Part shown: piece by piece, positions 1 through 7,918 of the stretch
Layout: every line of letters begins with the position of its first letter
How positions within the stretch are numbered: position 1 is the stretch's first letter
Notes under the pieces: model-generated
Databases searched by the model: none
Told to the model about the DNA's origin: nothing
The model's input: only the letters and a program-made list of their open reading frames with translations
Program-made: the position numbers and the translations under genes
Source of the DNA: JBGVMW01 sp045125095
GTDB lineage: Bacteria; Bacillota; Clostridia; Lachnospirales; Lachnospiraceae
NCBI GenBank assembly: GCA_045125095.1
Contig: JBGVMW010000268.1
Span: 1-19,166 of the forward strand
Length of the DNA: 19,166 nt
Reading direction: 5' to 3'

Positions 1-247
1 CTTGCTATCAGAGGCTGTTGGTTAGATGTCTAGTGGTTCTTAGGGATTTTGTTTGTTGCGTTAATCGGGAAAATATAGTTGTCTGAGCTTGCGAGTTCTA
101 TATTTTCCCGATTGTCCTTAGCAACAGGCATAATCCCTTAGTACCACTTACAGCTAAGTGCCCTGACTCTGATGGCAAGTTACAGCCCCTCTCTCTGCCG
201 GACGGTTTACGAATACACTTGACACACGCACAAAACCGAATTTTTAA
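1..247. repeat. Palindromic repeat element, family A copy 1 (left part outside window)
   Basis: The stretch folds into one long imperfect hairpin. The inner arms 63-78 and 98-113 are perfectly complementary over 16 bases around a 19-base loop. Outward from them, CTTAGGGA near 40-47 pairs with TCCCTTAG near 134-141, and CTTGCTATCAGAGGC at 1-15 faces ACTCTGATGGCAAG around 166-180. The segment 136-246 is about 90% identical by eye (roughly ten differences) to 10160-10270. It ends in the same signature as the other two copies: a TTGACACACGCACAA-type segment followed by CCGAATTT. The outer left arm lies beyond the window. The element ends about six bases from the stop codon of the minus-strand ATPase, so its hairpin may also form the 3' end of that transcript. 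An 84-codon ORF on the minus strand here is a by-product of the palindrome. Confidence 0.8.
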
Positions 248-252
248 CTCCG

Positions 253-2748
253 TTAATTTTTTTGATACAATATCCTTACAGAATTCAGTACGCACAACAT
301 AGCAACTCCTGTATCTGCGAATACGGCAAGCCACATATTGGCAATGCCACATAATCCAAGAACCATTACAAGTGCTTTGATAATTAGAGCAAAGACTACA
401 TTCTGTCTGGCAATGCGGTTTGCATTTTTTGCAATTTTAAGAGCCTGTGGAATGGCAGTCATACCAGAAGTCATAAACACGACATCGGCAGCTTCGATAG
501 CAGCATCGGCACCGCTTCCCATTGCAGCACCTACATCAGCACCGGCAAGCACAGGTGCATCGTTGATACCATCACCTACGAACATAACCGAACCATATTG
601 GCTACGAAGGGTATTTAACTCATTTAATTTATCTTCCGGCAGGCATCTGGCACGAACAATATCAATGCCGGTCTTGGCAGCGACCATATCAGCACCAGCC
701 TGACTGTCACCGGTCAGCATGGCAGTTGTAATTCCTAACTTATTGATAGCTTGAATTGCAGGTACAGCATCATCCTTGATGGTATCAGAGATGATCAGAT
801 ATCCGGCTAATACACCATCAATAGCAAGCAATACCTCGGTTCCGGAATTGTCTGGCTGATAAGCTGCAATATTTACATGATATTGTTCCATAAGTTTGGT
901 ATTTCCACATAAAACGGTTTTTCCATCTATCACAGCCTTGATACCATGTCCGGAAATTTCCTCAAGGGAGGTTGCCTGCAAGAGAGTTTGCTCTGTTTCT
1001 TTAAAAGCAGTTACAATACTGTTGCCTATCGGATGTGTAGAAGTTGCTTCACAGGCTGCTGCATAAGAAAGAATCGTGTTATCTGAATGGTCAGAGACAC
1101 TTATAATCTTTTGTACAGCAAAATTTCCCTTTGTAATCGTACCTGTTTTATCCATGACAATGGATTTTACTTCACACATGGCTTCTAATGAAATTCCACC
1201 TTTAAAGAGAATACCCTTCTTTGAACCGGCACCAATACCTGCAAAAAAAGCAAGTGGCACACTTAGTACCAGTGCGCATGGACAACTGATTACTAAGAAG
1301 GTCAGTGCTGTATAAATCCAGTGCTCCCAGTCACCAGTAAATAAGGATGGTACAATGGCGGTAAAAATAGAAAGAACAACGACAAAAGGTGTATAAATTC
1401 TTGCGAATTTCGTAATAAATCGGTCAATTTTAGGCTTGTTTGCTGCAGCGTTTTCTACAGAATCCAGGATTTTGGTTACCATAGATTCTTCTAATGTTTT
1501 TTCAACACGCATCTTCAAAAGACCAGATGTATTGACGCAGCCGGAAATGATAGTGTCGCCTGTAGCTGCCTTAACGGGAACCGGCTCACCAGTAACAGGT
1601 GAGGTATCGATGCGACTTTCTCCTTCGATGACAACACCGTCTAATGGAATGCGGTCACCTGGGCGGATTACAAGGATATCGCCGATAGTGGCATCTTCAG
1701 CTGGAATTACGGTAATTTCATTACCAGATACCAGATTAACGGTTTCCGGGCGCATATCCACGGCATCCATAATCTGCTTGCGGCTTCTGCCTACTGCAAT
1801 TTCTTCAAATAATTCACCAACCCGGTAGAACAACATAACGCCCACTGCTTCCGGATAGTCAGAAATTGCAAAAGCACCCAGTGTGGCAATACTCATTAAG
1901 AAGTTTTCGTCCAGCATATGACCTTTGAAAAGGTTTTTAGCCGCATCGATCACAATATTTCTTCCAAGGACAAGATATCCAGCCAGACATAAAATCAGGC
2001 ATGCCATGGGATATGGTTCTTCGGTAAAAAGTCCTCCAATAAAAAAGATAACACCAATAACGATTTCGATAATAGAATGTTTGGTTTCTTCCTTTTCATT
2101 CGTGGTGCTTACCGTTCTTTTTTCACGCTTGGTAAGGACAACTTCCGATTCAACGGAAGAACAGATAGACTGCATGGTATCATACAGATTGTCTATGTTT
2201 TTGCCGGACACTTTTAATTGTTTGGTGGCAAAAGTAAGGGTGGCACAGGTCACATCCGGCAGCTCGTTTATTTTGGCTTCCATTTTAGCGGCACAGTTGG
2301 CACATCCGAGATTTTCTACAATATAGACAATTGTTTCATCATCTTTATTTGAGATATGTTCTTTCGTAGGCATTGTTTCATGATGATGTTCATGTTCACA
2401 ATCGCAATGGTCTATGTCATGATGATGTTCATGCTCGCAATCGCAATGGTCTATGTCATGATGATGTTCATGCTCGCAGTCACAATGCTCTATATCATGA
2501 TGATGTTCATGCTCGCAGTCACAATGCTCTATATCATGATGATGTTCATGCTCACAATCGCAATGGTCTATGTCATGATGATGTTCATGCTCGCAATCGC
2601 AATGCTCTATATCATGATGATGTTCATGCTCACAATCACCATGTTCATGATGGTGTCCACATTCATTAGCATGTTCTGCATGCGTGGTAGGATGTTTTTC
2701 CTCTATAGTTTGGTGAGGTAGTGTATGATTATGATTCTGTTTGCTCAT
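253..2748 (-). CDS. Zn/Cd/Co-exporting P1B-type ATPase with His/Cys-rich N-terminal tandem array
   Basis: An 831-residue heavy-metal pump of the CadA/ZntA group, which uses ATP to move Zn2+/Cd2+ (possibly Co2+) out of the cytoplasm. Residues 1-135 are His-rich, with a 13-residue array at about 36-125. A heavy-metal-associated domain follows, with GCANCAAK (C149, C152). Then come membrane helices, the actuator motif PVTGEP, the transmembrane metal-binding CPC at 489-491, the phosphorylated aspartate D533 in DKTGT, a THPIG motif and the hinge GDGINDAP. The CPC motif and the HP motif place it in P1B; the Zn/Cd class rather than Cu is inferred from overall resemblance and from the SmtB-like regulator next door. 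The start at 2748 is chosen because GGAGGG lies 6 bases upstream. A longer in-frame start at 2784 falls inside the operator and has no ribosome binding site. It is transcribed divergently from the ArsR gene. Confidence 0.95.
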   Translation of the reverse strand: MSKQNHNHTLPHQTIEEKHPTTHAEHANECGHHHEHGDCEHEHHHDIEHCDCEHEHHHDIDHCDCEHEHHHDIEHCDCEHEHHHDIEHCDCEHEHHHDIDHCDCEHEHHHDIDHCDCEHEHHHETMPTKEHISNKDDETIVYIVENLGCANCAAKMEAKINELPDVTCATLTFATKQLKVSGKNIDNLYDTMQSICSSVESEVVLTKREKRTVSTTNEKEETKHSIIEIVIGVIFFIGGLFTEEPYPMACLILCLAGYLVLGRNIVIDAAKNLFKGHMLDENFLMSIATLGAFAISDYPEAVGVMLFYRVGELFEEIAVGRSRKQIMDAVDMRPETVNLVSGNEITVIPAEDATIGDILVIRPGDRIPLDGVVIEGESRIDTSPVTGEPVPVKAATGDTIISGCVNTSGLLKMRVEKTLEESMVTKILDSVENAAANKPKIDRFITKFARIYTPFVVVLSIFTAIVPSLFTGDWEHWIYTALTFLVISCPCALVLSVPLAFFAGIGAGSKKGILFKGGISLEAMCEVKSIVMDKTGTITKGNFAVQKIISVSDHSDNTILSYAAACEATSTHPIGNSIVTAFKETEQTLLQATSLEEISGHGIKAVIDGKTVLCGNTKLMEQYHVNIAAYQPDNSGTEVLLAIDGVLAGYLIISDTIKDDAVPAIQAINKLGITTAMLTGDSQAGADMVAAKTGIDIVRARCLPEDKLNELNTLRSQYGSVMFVGDGINDAPVLAGADVGAAMGSGADAAIEAADVVFMTSGMTAIPQALKIAKNANRIARQNVVFALIIKALVMVLGLCGIANMWLAVFADTGVAMLCVLNSVRILYQKN
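2374..2643 (-). repeat. 39-bp tandem array encoding His/Cys metal-binding repeats
   Basis: Seven 39-base units (the last incomplete) lie in frame within the ATPase gene and encode the 13-residue unit HCDCEHEHHHDIE, ending in D or E. The first copy has G for the first C, and the last ends in ET instead of DIE. Each full unit offers five His and two Cys plus acidic residues. Units differ at a few synonymous or conservative sites (CTCTATATC versus GTCTATGTC), and two adjacent central units are identical, as expected from recent duplication by slippage or unequal exchange. Because 39 is a multiple of three and the unit has no stops in other frames, long shadow ORFs open on the opposite strand. 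Confidence 0.95.
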
Positions 2749-2779
2749 AGAGAACCCTCCTGGACTTTTAAAATATTTA

Positions 2780-2805
2780 AACATATGAATAACTGTTCAT
2801 ATGTT
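2780..2805. promoter_or_regulatory. ArsR/SmtB-type operator (12-2-12 inverted repeat)
   Basis: AACATATGAATA and TGTTCATATGTT face each other across two bases; the outer ten bases of each arm (AACATATGAA/TTCATATGTT) are perfectly complementary. The TGAA-N6-TTCA core is the known layout of SmtB/CzrA-family operators. It sits immediately downstream of the -10 box of the ATPase promoter and covers the expected transcription start, the right position for repression by the ArsR protein encoded next door. Confidence 0.85.
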
Positions 2806-2806
2806 C

Positions 2807-2835
2807 ATAAAACCATAAAATCATATAAATGTCAA
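2807..2835 (-). promoter_or_regulatory. Promoter of the metal ATPase gene
   Basis: On the minus strand a perfect TTGACA (2835-2830) is followed after 17 bases by TTTTAT (2812-2807) as a weaker -10. Transcription would begin near 2800, inside the ArsR-type operator, giving a leader of about 50 bases before the ATPase start. Confidence 0.6.
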
Positions 2836-3001
2836 TAGGAAATATACAAATTATTGCAATTTAGCTCTAGTACATCGTAAGTGAACATACCAGTTATTTC
2901 ATGGATGATGTACGAGTCCATCATTTTTGCAGATGAACAGATATGCTTCACAAGTTTACTAAATATCAAATGGTCGGTTGACTAGTGTACAGCCCCTTCC
3001 G

Positions 3002-3020
3002 GAAAAGTTGACAACTTTTC
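3002..3020. promoter_or_regulatory. Perfect palindrome over the -35 box of the arsR promoter
   Basis: GAAAAGTTG and CAACTTTTC form a perfect 9+1+9 inverted repeat whose centre lies in the TTGACA -35 hexamer. Its position suggests an operator for autoregulation or for another regulator. It does not match the TGAA-N6-TTCA operator on the ATPase side, so the protein that binds it is unknown. Confidence 0.5.
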
Positions 3021-3036
3021 TGGAGACAGATATAAT
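3008..3036 (+). promoter_or_regulatory. Consensus sigma-A promoter of the arsR gene
   Basis: TTGACA at 3008-3013 and TATAAT at 3031-3036 are separated by exactly 17 bases, a perfect consensus. Transcription would start near 3043. This lies inside the longer reading frame that opens at 2978, so starts upstream of about 3043 are unlikely. Confidence 0.85.
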
Positions 3037-3079
3037 CAACAGGGAACCAATGATTTGTGAGAAACGGGAGGTATGCTTT

Positions 3080-3442
3080 TTGGAAGAAAAAAAAGAACAG
3101 CAGGAGTACCTTTTATTGAAGCAGGAAGCAGCACAAAGTATTTTACAGCGAATGCCTCTTGAACAGGAATTGTCAGACCTGGCTGATTTTTTTAAAGTGT
3201 TTGGTGATGCCACCAGATTAAAGATTATGCAGGTGTTATTGGACAATGAAATGTGTGTATATGATATTGCACAGATATTAAATATGACGCAGTCTGCCAT
3301 ATCCCACCAGTTGCGAATTTTAAAACAGATGGCATTAGTGAAGAACCGCAGAGATGGAAAGGTAATGTTTTATTCTTTAGCAGATGACCATATTACAACT
3401 ATTTTGAGTCAGGGTCTTGTACATATAAGAGAAGATGATTAA
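3080..3442 (+). CDS. ArsR/SmtB-family metal-sensing repressor
   Basis: A winged-helix repressor of 120 residues if started at TTG 3080, the usual family length. That start has GGGAGG eight bases upstream and lies about 37 bases downstream of the transcription start. ATG 3050 (130 residues) is the alternative but would leave only a 7-base leader. The HTH runs through LKIMQVLLDNEMCVYDIAQ to MTQSAISHQLRILK. The C-terminal helix carries D102, H104, H115 and E118, the same D-x-H-x10-H-x2-E spacing as the alpha5 zinc site of SmtB. Only one Cys remains where CadC has the CxC of its alpha3N site. It is therefore inferred to sense Zn2+/Co2+ rather than Cd2+/Pb2+ through thiols and to repress the divergent ATPase gene through the operator at 2780-2805. 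Confidence 0.9.
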   Translation: MEEKKEQQEYLLLKQEAAQSILQRMPLEQELSDLADFFKVFGDATRLKIMQVLLDNEMCVYDIAQILNMTQSAISHQLRILKQMALVKNRRDGKVMFYSLADDHITTILSQGLVHIREDD

Positions 3443-3452
3443 TTGATAAAAT

Positions 3453-3586
3453 GTAACTATTCAGAACAGGACTGTGCTGAACTGCACAGTGCGTATGAAA
3501 ACGTAGTGGCAGCAGGTCAAAATCCATCACCGTAGGTGATTCTGCATGGATTTTGGCTCGTAACTATGAGGGTACTGAATAGTTAC
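3453..3586. repeat. Cloverleaf-like palindromic element (family B)
   Basis: The outer arms GTAACTATTCAG (3453-3464) and CTGAATAGTTAC (3575-3586) are perfectly complementary over 12 bases. Inside are two further hairpins. ACTGTGC/GCACAGT lies at 3471-3490. CAAAATCCAT (3518-3527) pairs with ATGGATTTTG (3546-3555) and encloses the ATCACC-GTA-GGTGAT hairpin at 3526-3540. The layout of an outer stem with two internal stems resembles a small dispersed hairpin element or structured RNA. It lies ten bases after the arsR stop codon. No second copy is in the window. Confidence 0.7.
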
Positions 3587-3616
3587 GATAAAATTTTGAT
3601 ATTACACGATAGATAT

Positions 3617-3673
3617 AAGGTTTCGTACCTATCAGGCATTTAGTCGAATAGGTGCGGAACCTTCTCTTTTTTC
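3617..3673 (+). terminator. Rho-independent terminator after arsR
   Basis: A 16-base-pair stem (AAGGTTTCGTACCTAT with ATAGGTGCGGAACCTT, two G-U pairs) and a 15-base loop are followed by TCTCTTTTTT. It separates the arsR transcript from the gdpP promoter. Confidence 0.8.
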
Positions 3674-3682
3674 GTCTACTAC

Positions 3683-3711
3683 TTTTAAAATAATAGGACT
3701 TGTGCTATAAT
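3683..3711 (+). promoter_or_regulatory. Promoter of the gdpP-rplI-dnaB operon
   Basis: An extended -10 (TGC followed by TATAAT at 3706-3711) sits 17 bases after a weak -35, TTTTAA (3683-3688). It is directly downstream of the arsR terminator and leaves a leader of about 75 bases before gdpP. Confidence 0.65.
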
Positions 3712-3794
3712 ACAGAAAGCTATTGCGGTTGTATTACTGTGGCAGTTAAATACTATATATTTATCAGCCGGAGTAGTAGTATATAGGAGATTTT

Positions 3795-5840
3795 ATGATG
3801 AAAAAAAGAATAAGATTTAAGGGCGCAATCAGACTGTACATGCAGTGGCCAGTGCTTCTTATTGCTATGTTGGCAGCTATGAATGTGTGTATGTATCTGG
3901 TGGATATCGGATGCGGTGTATTGATGACGTTTTTTGTATTGATGTATGCTGTGTTAGTGCTCTATCTGTATTTTTATAACAGACAATTATTTATCAATGA
4001 AATGATAAATTTTGCAGTTGGTTATGGACAGATTCAAAAAAAATTACTAAAGGAATTAAGCCTTCCCTATGCACTATTAGATGATACAGGTAAAGTAATT
4101 TGGATGAATAATGCATTTTGTGATGTAACAGGGAAAAGCAGAAGTTACAAGAAGTCAATTACGAATATTTTTCCTTCCATTACAAAGGACAGACTTCCAA
4201 TCGCAAACGATACAAGTATGATGGAGCTTCATTTAGATAATGGAGATTATCGTGTGCAGATGCAGAAAATTATGATGGAAAATATCGCAGATGCTGACAA
4301 TATCTTTGAAGCAACAGAGTATGAGGGGTATCTGGTAGCGTTGTATCTGTTCGATGAAACGGATTTGAATTATTTTATACGCATCAATAAGGAACAGCAA
4401 TTAGTAGTAGGATTGATATACATTGATAATTATGAAGAAGCGTTAGAAGGAGTGGAAGAAGTACGCCAGTCACTTTTAACAGCATTGATTGAGCGAAAAA
4501 TTACAAAGTATATTACGACAGCAGGTGGTCTTGTAAAAAAATTTGAGAAAGATAAATATTTTGTGGTTCTGCAAAATGTATATTTAGAATCACTGTGCGA
4601 GAATCGATTTGATTTGCTGGATGATATCAAAAATGTAAGTGTTGGTAATGAAATTGCTGTTACATTAAGTATTGGTATTGGTGCCGATGGAAGTTCCTAC
4701 TCTCAGAATTTAGAATTTGCAAGAAATGCCATAGACTTAGCATTGGGACGTGGCGGTGACCAGGCAGTAGTAAAGCACAAGGAAAAAATTGCATATTATG
4801 GTGGAAAATCAAAGCAGGTAGAAAAAAGCACCCGTGTGAAGGCAAGAGTAAAAGCACATGCTTTGCGAGAGCTGATACAGGGCAAGGAAAAGGTATTTGT
4901 TATGGGACATAAATTAGGAGATACCGATTCCTTTGGTGCCGCAATAGGTATTTACCGTGCTACAAAGCTGTTAGATAAACGGGCGTATATTGTAATTAAT
5001 GATATTACAACGTCAGTCCGTGTATTAATAGAAGGCTTTATGAATAATCCGGATTATGAAGAAGATATGTTCCTGACCAGTGAGGAAGCATTGGATATGG
5101 TAGATAACAATTCCATGTTAGTGACTGTAGATGTAAATAAACCAAGTCTGACGGAATGCCCTGAGCTGCTTACACGCTGTAAAACCATTGTGGTATTAGA
5201 CCATCATAGACAAGGAACAGAGTCCATAGACAGTGCTGTGTTGTCTTATGTGGAGCCTTATGCATCTTCAGCCTGTGAAATGGTTGCAGAGATTTTGCAG
5301 TACATTGGTGATAATATTCGTGTACCGAATTTAGAAGCAGACTGTATGTATTCCGGTATTATGATTGATACCAATAATTTCATGACGAAGACTGGTGTTC
5401 GTACCTTTGAAGCGGCAGCTTTTTTGCGCCGTTCCGGGGCAGATGTGACCAGAGTGCGGAAGCTTTTCCGTGAAAATATGGATGTCTGCAAAGCAAAAGC
5501 AGACAGTATTCTGGGAGCAGAAATGTATAAAGAGTATTATGCAATTGCAGAATGTCCGGCAGAGGGACTGGAAAGCCCGACAATTGTAGGCGCACAGGCG
5601 GCAAATGAGCTGCTTAACATTACCAGCGTGAAAGCATCTTTTGTATTGACAGCGTTTAATGGTAAGATTTATATAAGCGCGAGATCGATAGATGAGGTGA
5701 ATGTCCAGTTGATTATGGAACGGCTAGGTGGCGGTGGTCATTTGAATCTGGCAGGTGCTCAGTTAGAAACTTCCATGGAGGAGGCAATTGCAACTTTGAA
5801 GCAGACCATTGATGAAATGGAAGCAGAGGATGCGATTTAA
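3795..5840 (+). CDS. gdpP: Cyclic-di-AMP phosphodiesterase GdpP (DHH/DHHA1)
   Basis: A 681-residue membrane-bound enzyme that hydrolyses c-di-AMP to pApA and so affects potassium, osmotic and cell-wall homeostasis. Two membrane helices lie at about residues 14-60. A PAS-like domain follows at about 80-115 (LPYALLDDTGKVIWMNNAF), then a degenerate GGDEF-like domain at about 200-340 without an intact GGDEF signature, as is usual in GdpP. The DHH domain has MGHKLGDTDSFGAA (H372, D376, D378), an aspartate in VTVDVNKPS and DHH at 469-471. The DHHA1 domain has GGGGH at 645-649. The length is close to the family norm. The first of two adjacent ATGs is taken as the start, with AGGAG just upstream. It is the first gene of the conserved gdpP-rplI-dnaB cluster, with 37 bases to rplI. 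Confidence 0.95.
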   Translation: MMKKRIRFKGAIRLYMQWPVLLIAMLAAMNVCMYLVDIGCGVLMTFFVLMYAVLVLYLYFYNRQLFINEMINFAVGYGQIQKKLLKELSLPYALLDDTGKVIWMNNAFCDVTGKSRSYKKSITNIFPSITKDRLPIANDTSMMELHLDNGDYRVQMQKIMMENIADADNIFEATEYEGYLVALYLFDETDLNYFIRINKEQQLVVGLIYIDNYEEALEGVEEVRQSLLTALIERKITKYITTAGGLVKKFEKDKYFVVLQNVYLESLCENRFDLLDDIKNVSVGNEIAVTLSIGIGADGSSYSQNLEFARNAIDLALGRGGDQAVVKHKEKIAYYGGKSKQVEKSTRVKARVKAHALRELIQGKEKVFVMGHKLGDTDSFGAAIGIYRATKLLDKRAYIVINDITTSVRVLIEGFMNNPDYEEDMFLTSEEALDMVDNNSMLVTVDVNKPSLTECPELLTRCKTIVVLDHHRQGTESIDSAVLSYVEPYASSACEMVAEILQYIGDNIRVPNLEADCMYSGIMIDTNNFMTKTGVRTFEAAAFLRRSGADVTRVRKLFRENMDVCKAKADSILGAEMYKEYYAIAECPAEGLESPTIVGAQAANELLNITSVKASFVLTAFNGKIYISARSIDEVNVQLIMERLGGGGHLNLAGAQLETSMEEAIATLKQTIDEMEAEDAI

Positions 5841-5877
5841 ACTATAAATAGAAAATGATTTTGAAGGAGAGACAGAA

Positions 5878-6321
5878 ATGAAAGTTATATTATTACAGGA
5901 TGTAAAGTCATTAGGAAAAAAAGGAGAATTGGTTGACGTTAATGATGGATATGCCAGAAACTTTATATTAAAAAAGAATTTAGGTATGGAAGCTAACGGA
6001 AAAAACATGAACGACTTAAAGTTACAGAAGGCTCATGAAGAAAAGGTTGCATTAGAACAGCTAGAAGAAGCAAAGGTGTTAAAAGGCAAGATTGAGGAAG
6101 CGTCTGTAGAATGCAAAATGAAAGCTGGAGAAGCTGGCAGAACGTTCGGTTCCGTATCTTCCAAGGAAATTGCAAAGGCAGTACAGGAGCAGTTAGGTTA
6201 TGAAGTAGACAAAAAGAAAATCCAGATGGAAGCGATAAAAACTTTTGGTACGCACATTGTTACAATCAAATTACATCCAAAAGTACAGGCTGAATTAAAA
6301 GTGAAAGTAACAGAGAGCTAA
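5878..6321 (+). CDS. rplI: 50S ribosomal protein L9
   Basis: This protein binds 23S rRNA near the L1 stalk base and helps keep the reading frame. The 147-residue length matches the family. The N-terminal domain carries the L9 signature (VILLQDVKSLGKKGELVDV, then NDGYARNFILKK). A charged connecting helix runs from about residues 40-75, followed by the C-terminal domain with GRTFGSVSSKEIAKA. AAGGAGAG lies 8-9 bases before the ATG. It is between gdpP and dnaB on one transcript, the usual Firmicute order. Confidence 0.98.
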   Translation: MKVILLQDVKSLGKKGELVDVNDGYARNFILKKNLGMEANGKNMNDLKLQKAHEEKVALEQLEEAKVLKGKIEEASVECKMKAGEAGRTFGSVSSKEIAKAVQEQLGYEVDKKKIQMEAIKTFGTHIVTIKLHPKVQAELKVKVTES

Positions 6322-6352
6322 AATACCCACTCTAGAAAGAGGAGATTCATTT

Positions 6353-7678
6353 ATGGAAGAAGCACTGGTAAAACGAGTGATGCCCCATAGTCTGGAAGCA
6401 GAGCAGTCGGTCATTGGTTCCATGATTATGAATAAGGATGCCATTGTAGCGGCTGCGGAGATCCTTACATCTGAGGATTTCTATGGAAGGCAGTATGGTA
6501 TTTTATTTGATGCTATGGTTGAATTAGATGAAGAGGGAAAGCCGGTAGACTTAATTACATTGCAGAACCGCCTGCGTGAGAAAAATGTAGCACCGGAAAT
6601 TAGTAGCATGGAGTATGTAAAGGAATTGTTAGCGACGGTTCCAACTTCGGCAAATGTAAGGCATTATGCCAAGATTGTGGCGGATAAGTCCATGCTCAGA
6701 AAGATTATCAAAACAAACGAAAATATTGCTGGTATCTGTTACACAGAGTCAGAGAAAATTGAAGATATATTAGCAACTACGGAACATGATATTTTTAATC
6801 TCCTGCAAAATAAATCAGCAGGAGATTATGTGCCTATAAGAGATGTTGTGGTAAATGCATTGAACAAAATTGAAGCAGCATCCAAGACCAAGGGAAGTGT
6901 AACCGGATTTTCTACCGGCTTTATTGACTTAGATTATATGACAGCTGGATTTCAGCCTTCTGACTTGATTCTTGTGGCAGCCAGACCTTCTATGGGTAAG
7001 ACTGCGTTTGTGTTAAATATTGCTCAGCATATGGCATTCCGAAATGATGTTACCGTTGCCATATTTAGTTTGGAAATGAGTAAGGAGCAGTTGGTAAACC
7101 GTCTCCTTTCTTTAGAGTCAAAAGTAGATTCTCAATCTATTCGTACAGGTAATCTAGCGGATGATGATTGGGTAAGCTTAATCGAGGGTGCCGGAATTAT
7201 TGGTAATTCCCACCTGATTATAGATGATACCCCGGCGATTTCAATTACGGAGCTGCGCTCGAAATGCCGTAAATACAAGTTAGAGCATAACTTAGGCGTG
7301 ATCATGATTGACTACCTTCAGTTAATGACTGGTGGTAAAAGCGAAAGCCGTCAGCAGGAGATTTCAGAAATTTCCCGCTCTTTAAAGGCGTTAGCCAGGG
7401 AGTTAAACGTTCCTGTAGTGGCGTTATCCCAGTTGAGCCGAGCCGTAGAACAGCGTCCCGATCACCGTCCAATGCTGTCCGATTTGCGTGAATCGGGAGC
7501 CATTGAGCAGGATGCCGATATGGTTATGTTCATTTATCGAGATGATTACTACAACAAAGATACCGAAAAGAAAAATGTGGCAGAAATTATCATCGCCAAG
7601 CAAAGAAACGGTTCCATCGGAACGGTAGAGTTGGTATGGATGCCTCAGTATACAAAATTTGCGAATATGAAAAAGTGA
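6353..7678 (+). CDS. dnaB: Replicative DNA helicase DnaB (DnaC in Bacillus)
   Basis: This is the hexameric 5'-3' helicase that opens the replication fork and recruits primase. It has 441 residues, a normal length with no intein. The N-terminal DnaB domain (PHSLEAEQSVIGSM near residue 11) is followed by a linker and the RecA-like ATPase domain. Walker A is ARPSMGKTAF (K216, T217) and Walker B is VIMIDYLQL (D320). The motif VVALSQLSRAVEQRPDHRP and the DLRESGAIEQDAD segment with the arginine finger region are present. AGAGGAG precedes the ATG. It is the last gene of the operon, 31 bases after rplI and just before a strong terminator. Confidence 0.98.
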   Translation: MEEALVKRVMPHSLEAEQSVIGSMIMNKDAIVAAAEILTSEDFYGRQYGILFDAMVELDEEGKPVDLITLQNRLREKNVAPEISSMEYVKELLATVPTSANVRHYAKIVADKSMLRKIIKTNENIAGICYTESEKIEDILATTEHDIFNLLQNKSAGDYVPIRDVVVNALNKIEAASKTKGSVTGFSTGFIDLDYMTAGFQPSDLILVAARPSMGKTAFVLNIAQHMAFRNDVTVAIFSLEMSKEQLVNRLLSLESKVDSQSIRTGNLADDDWVSLIEGAGIIGNSHLIIDDTPAISITELRSKCRKYKLEHNLGVIMIDYLQLMTGGKSESRQQEISEISRSLKALARELNVPVVALSQLSRAVEQRPDHRPMLSDLRESGAIEQDADMVMFIYRDDYYNKDTEKKNVAEIIIAKQRNGSIGTVELVWMPQYTKFANMKK

Positions 7679-7687
7679 TTACTTTGT

Positions 7688-7728
7688 TTATATGCTCCAT
7701 GTACGAAGGTATGTGGAGTATTTTTTAT
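7688..7728 (+). terminator. Rho-independent terminator after dnaB
   Basis: CTCCATGTAC and GTATGTGGAG pair (two G-U pairs) around the tetraloop GAAG, with further A-T and G-U pairs below, and are followed directly by ATTTTTT. It closes the gdpP-rplI-dnaB operon ten bases after the dnaB stop. Confidence 0.85.
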
Positions 7729-7848
7729 ATACCAGGAAGTTATAACGGATTATTATAGAATGTGATATATGCAATTTCCTAGTATATAAAAAGTGATGCG
7801 CACGAATTTTTCTTTATTCAGTCGACACATTTCCCCTTACTTTGCATT

Positions 7849-7876
7849 TTGGACATGCTATACTCCCTAATATGAT
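7849..7876 (+). promoter_or_regulatory. Probable promoter of the MerR-like gene
   Basis: TTGGAC (7849-7854) and TATGAT (7871-7876) are separated by 16 bases. An alternative extended -10, TGC-TATACT at 7856-7864, overlaps it but has no good -35. The choice between the two cannot be made by eye. Confidence 0.45.
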
Positions 7877-7918
7877 AGACATGTAAAGCTGTTTACAAAG
7901 AAAAAGGGGATGCAAGAC

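Noticed and set aside
98..352. 84-codon minus-strand ORF at the left edge
   Set aside because: It lies in palindromic element copy 1 and overlaps the ATPase 3' end in another frame; the similar 79-codon ORF at 9916-10155 is explained in the same way by copy 2.
2374..2643. CRISPR-like array
   Set aside because: Units are contiguous 39-base tandem copies without spacers and are in frame inside a clear ATPase gene.
2356..2721. Long plus-strand ORFs rich in Met/Phe or His/Asp opposite the ATPase N-terminus
   Set aside because: They arise because the 39-base repeat has no stops in other frames; there is no ribosome binding site or sensible protein.
2749..2784. Longer ATPase start at 2784
   Set aside because: It lies within the operator, has no ribosome binding site, and a strong GGAGGG sits before the ATG at 2748.
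2881..2960. Further ArsR-type operators (TGAACAT...TTTCA, TGAACAG...CTTCA)
   Set aside because: The spacing between TGAA and TTCA is 9 or 12 bases instead of 6 and the arms are not symmetrical.
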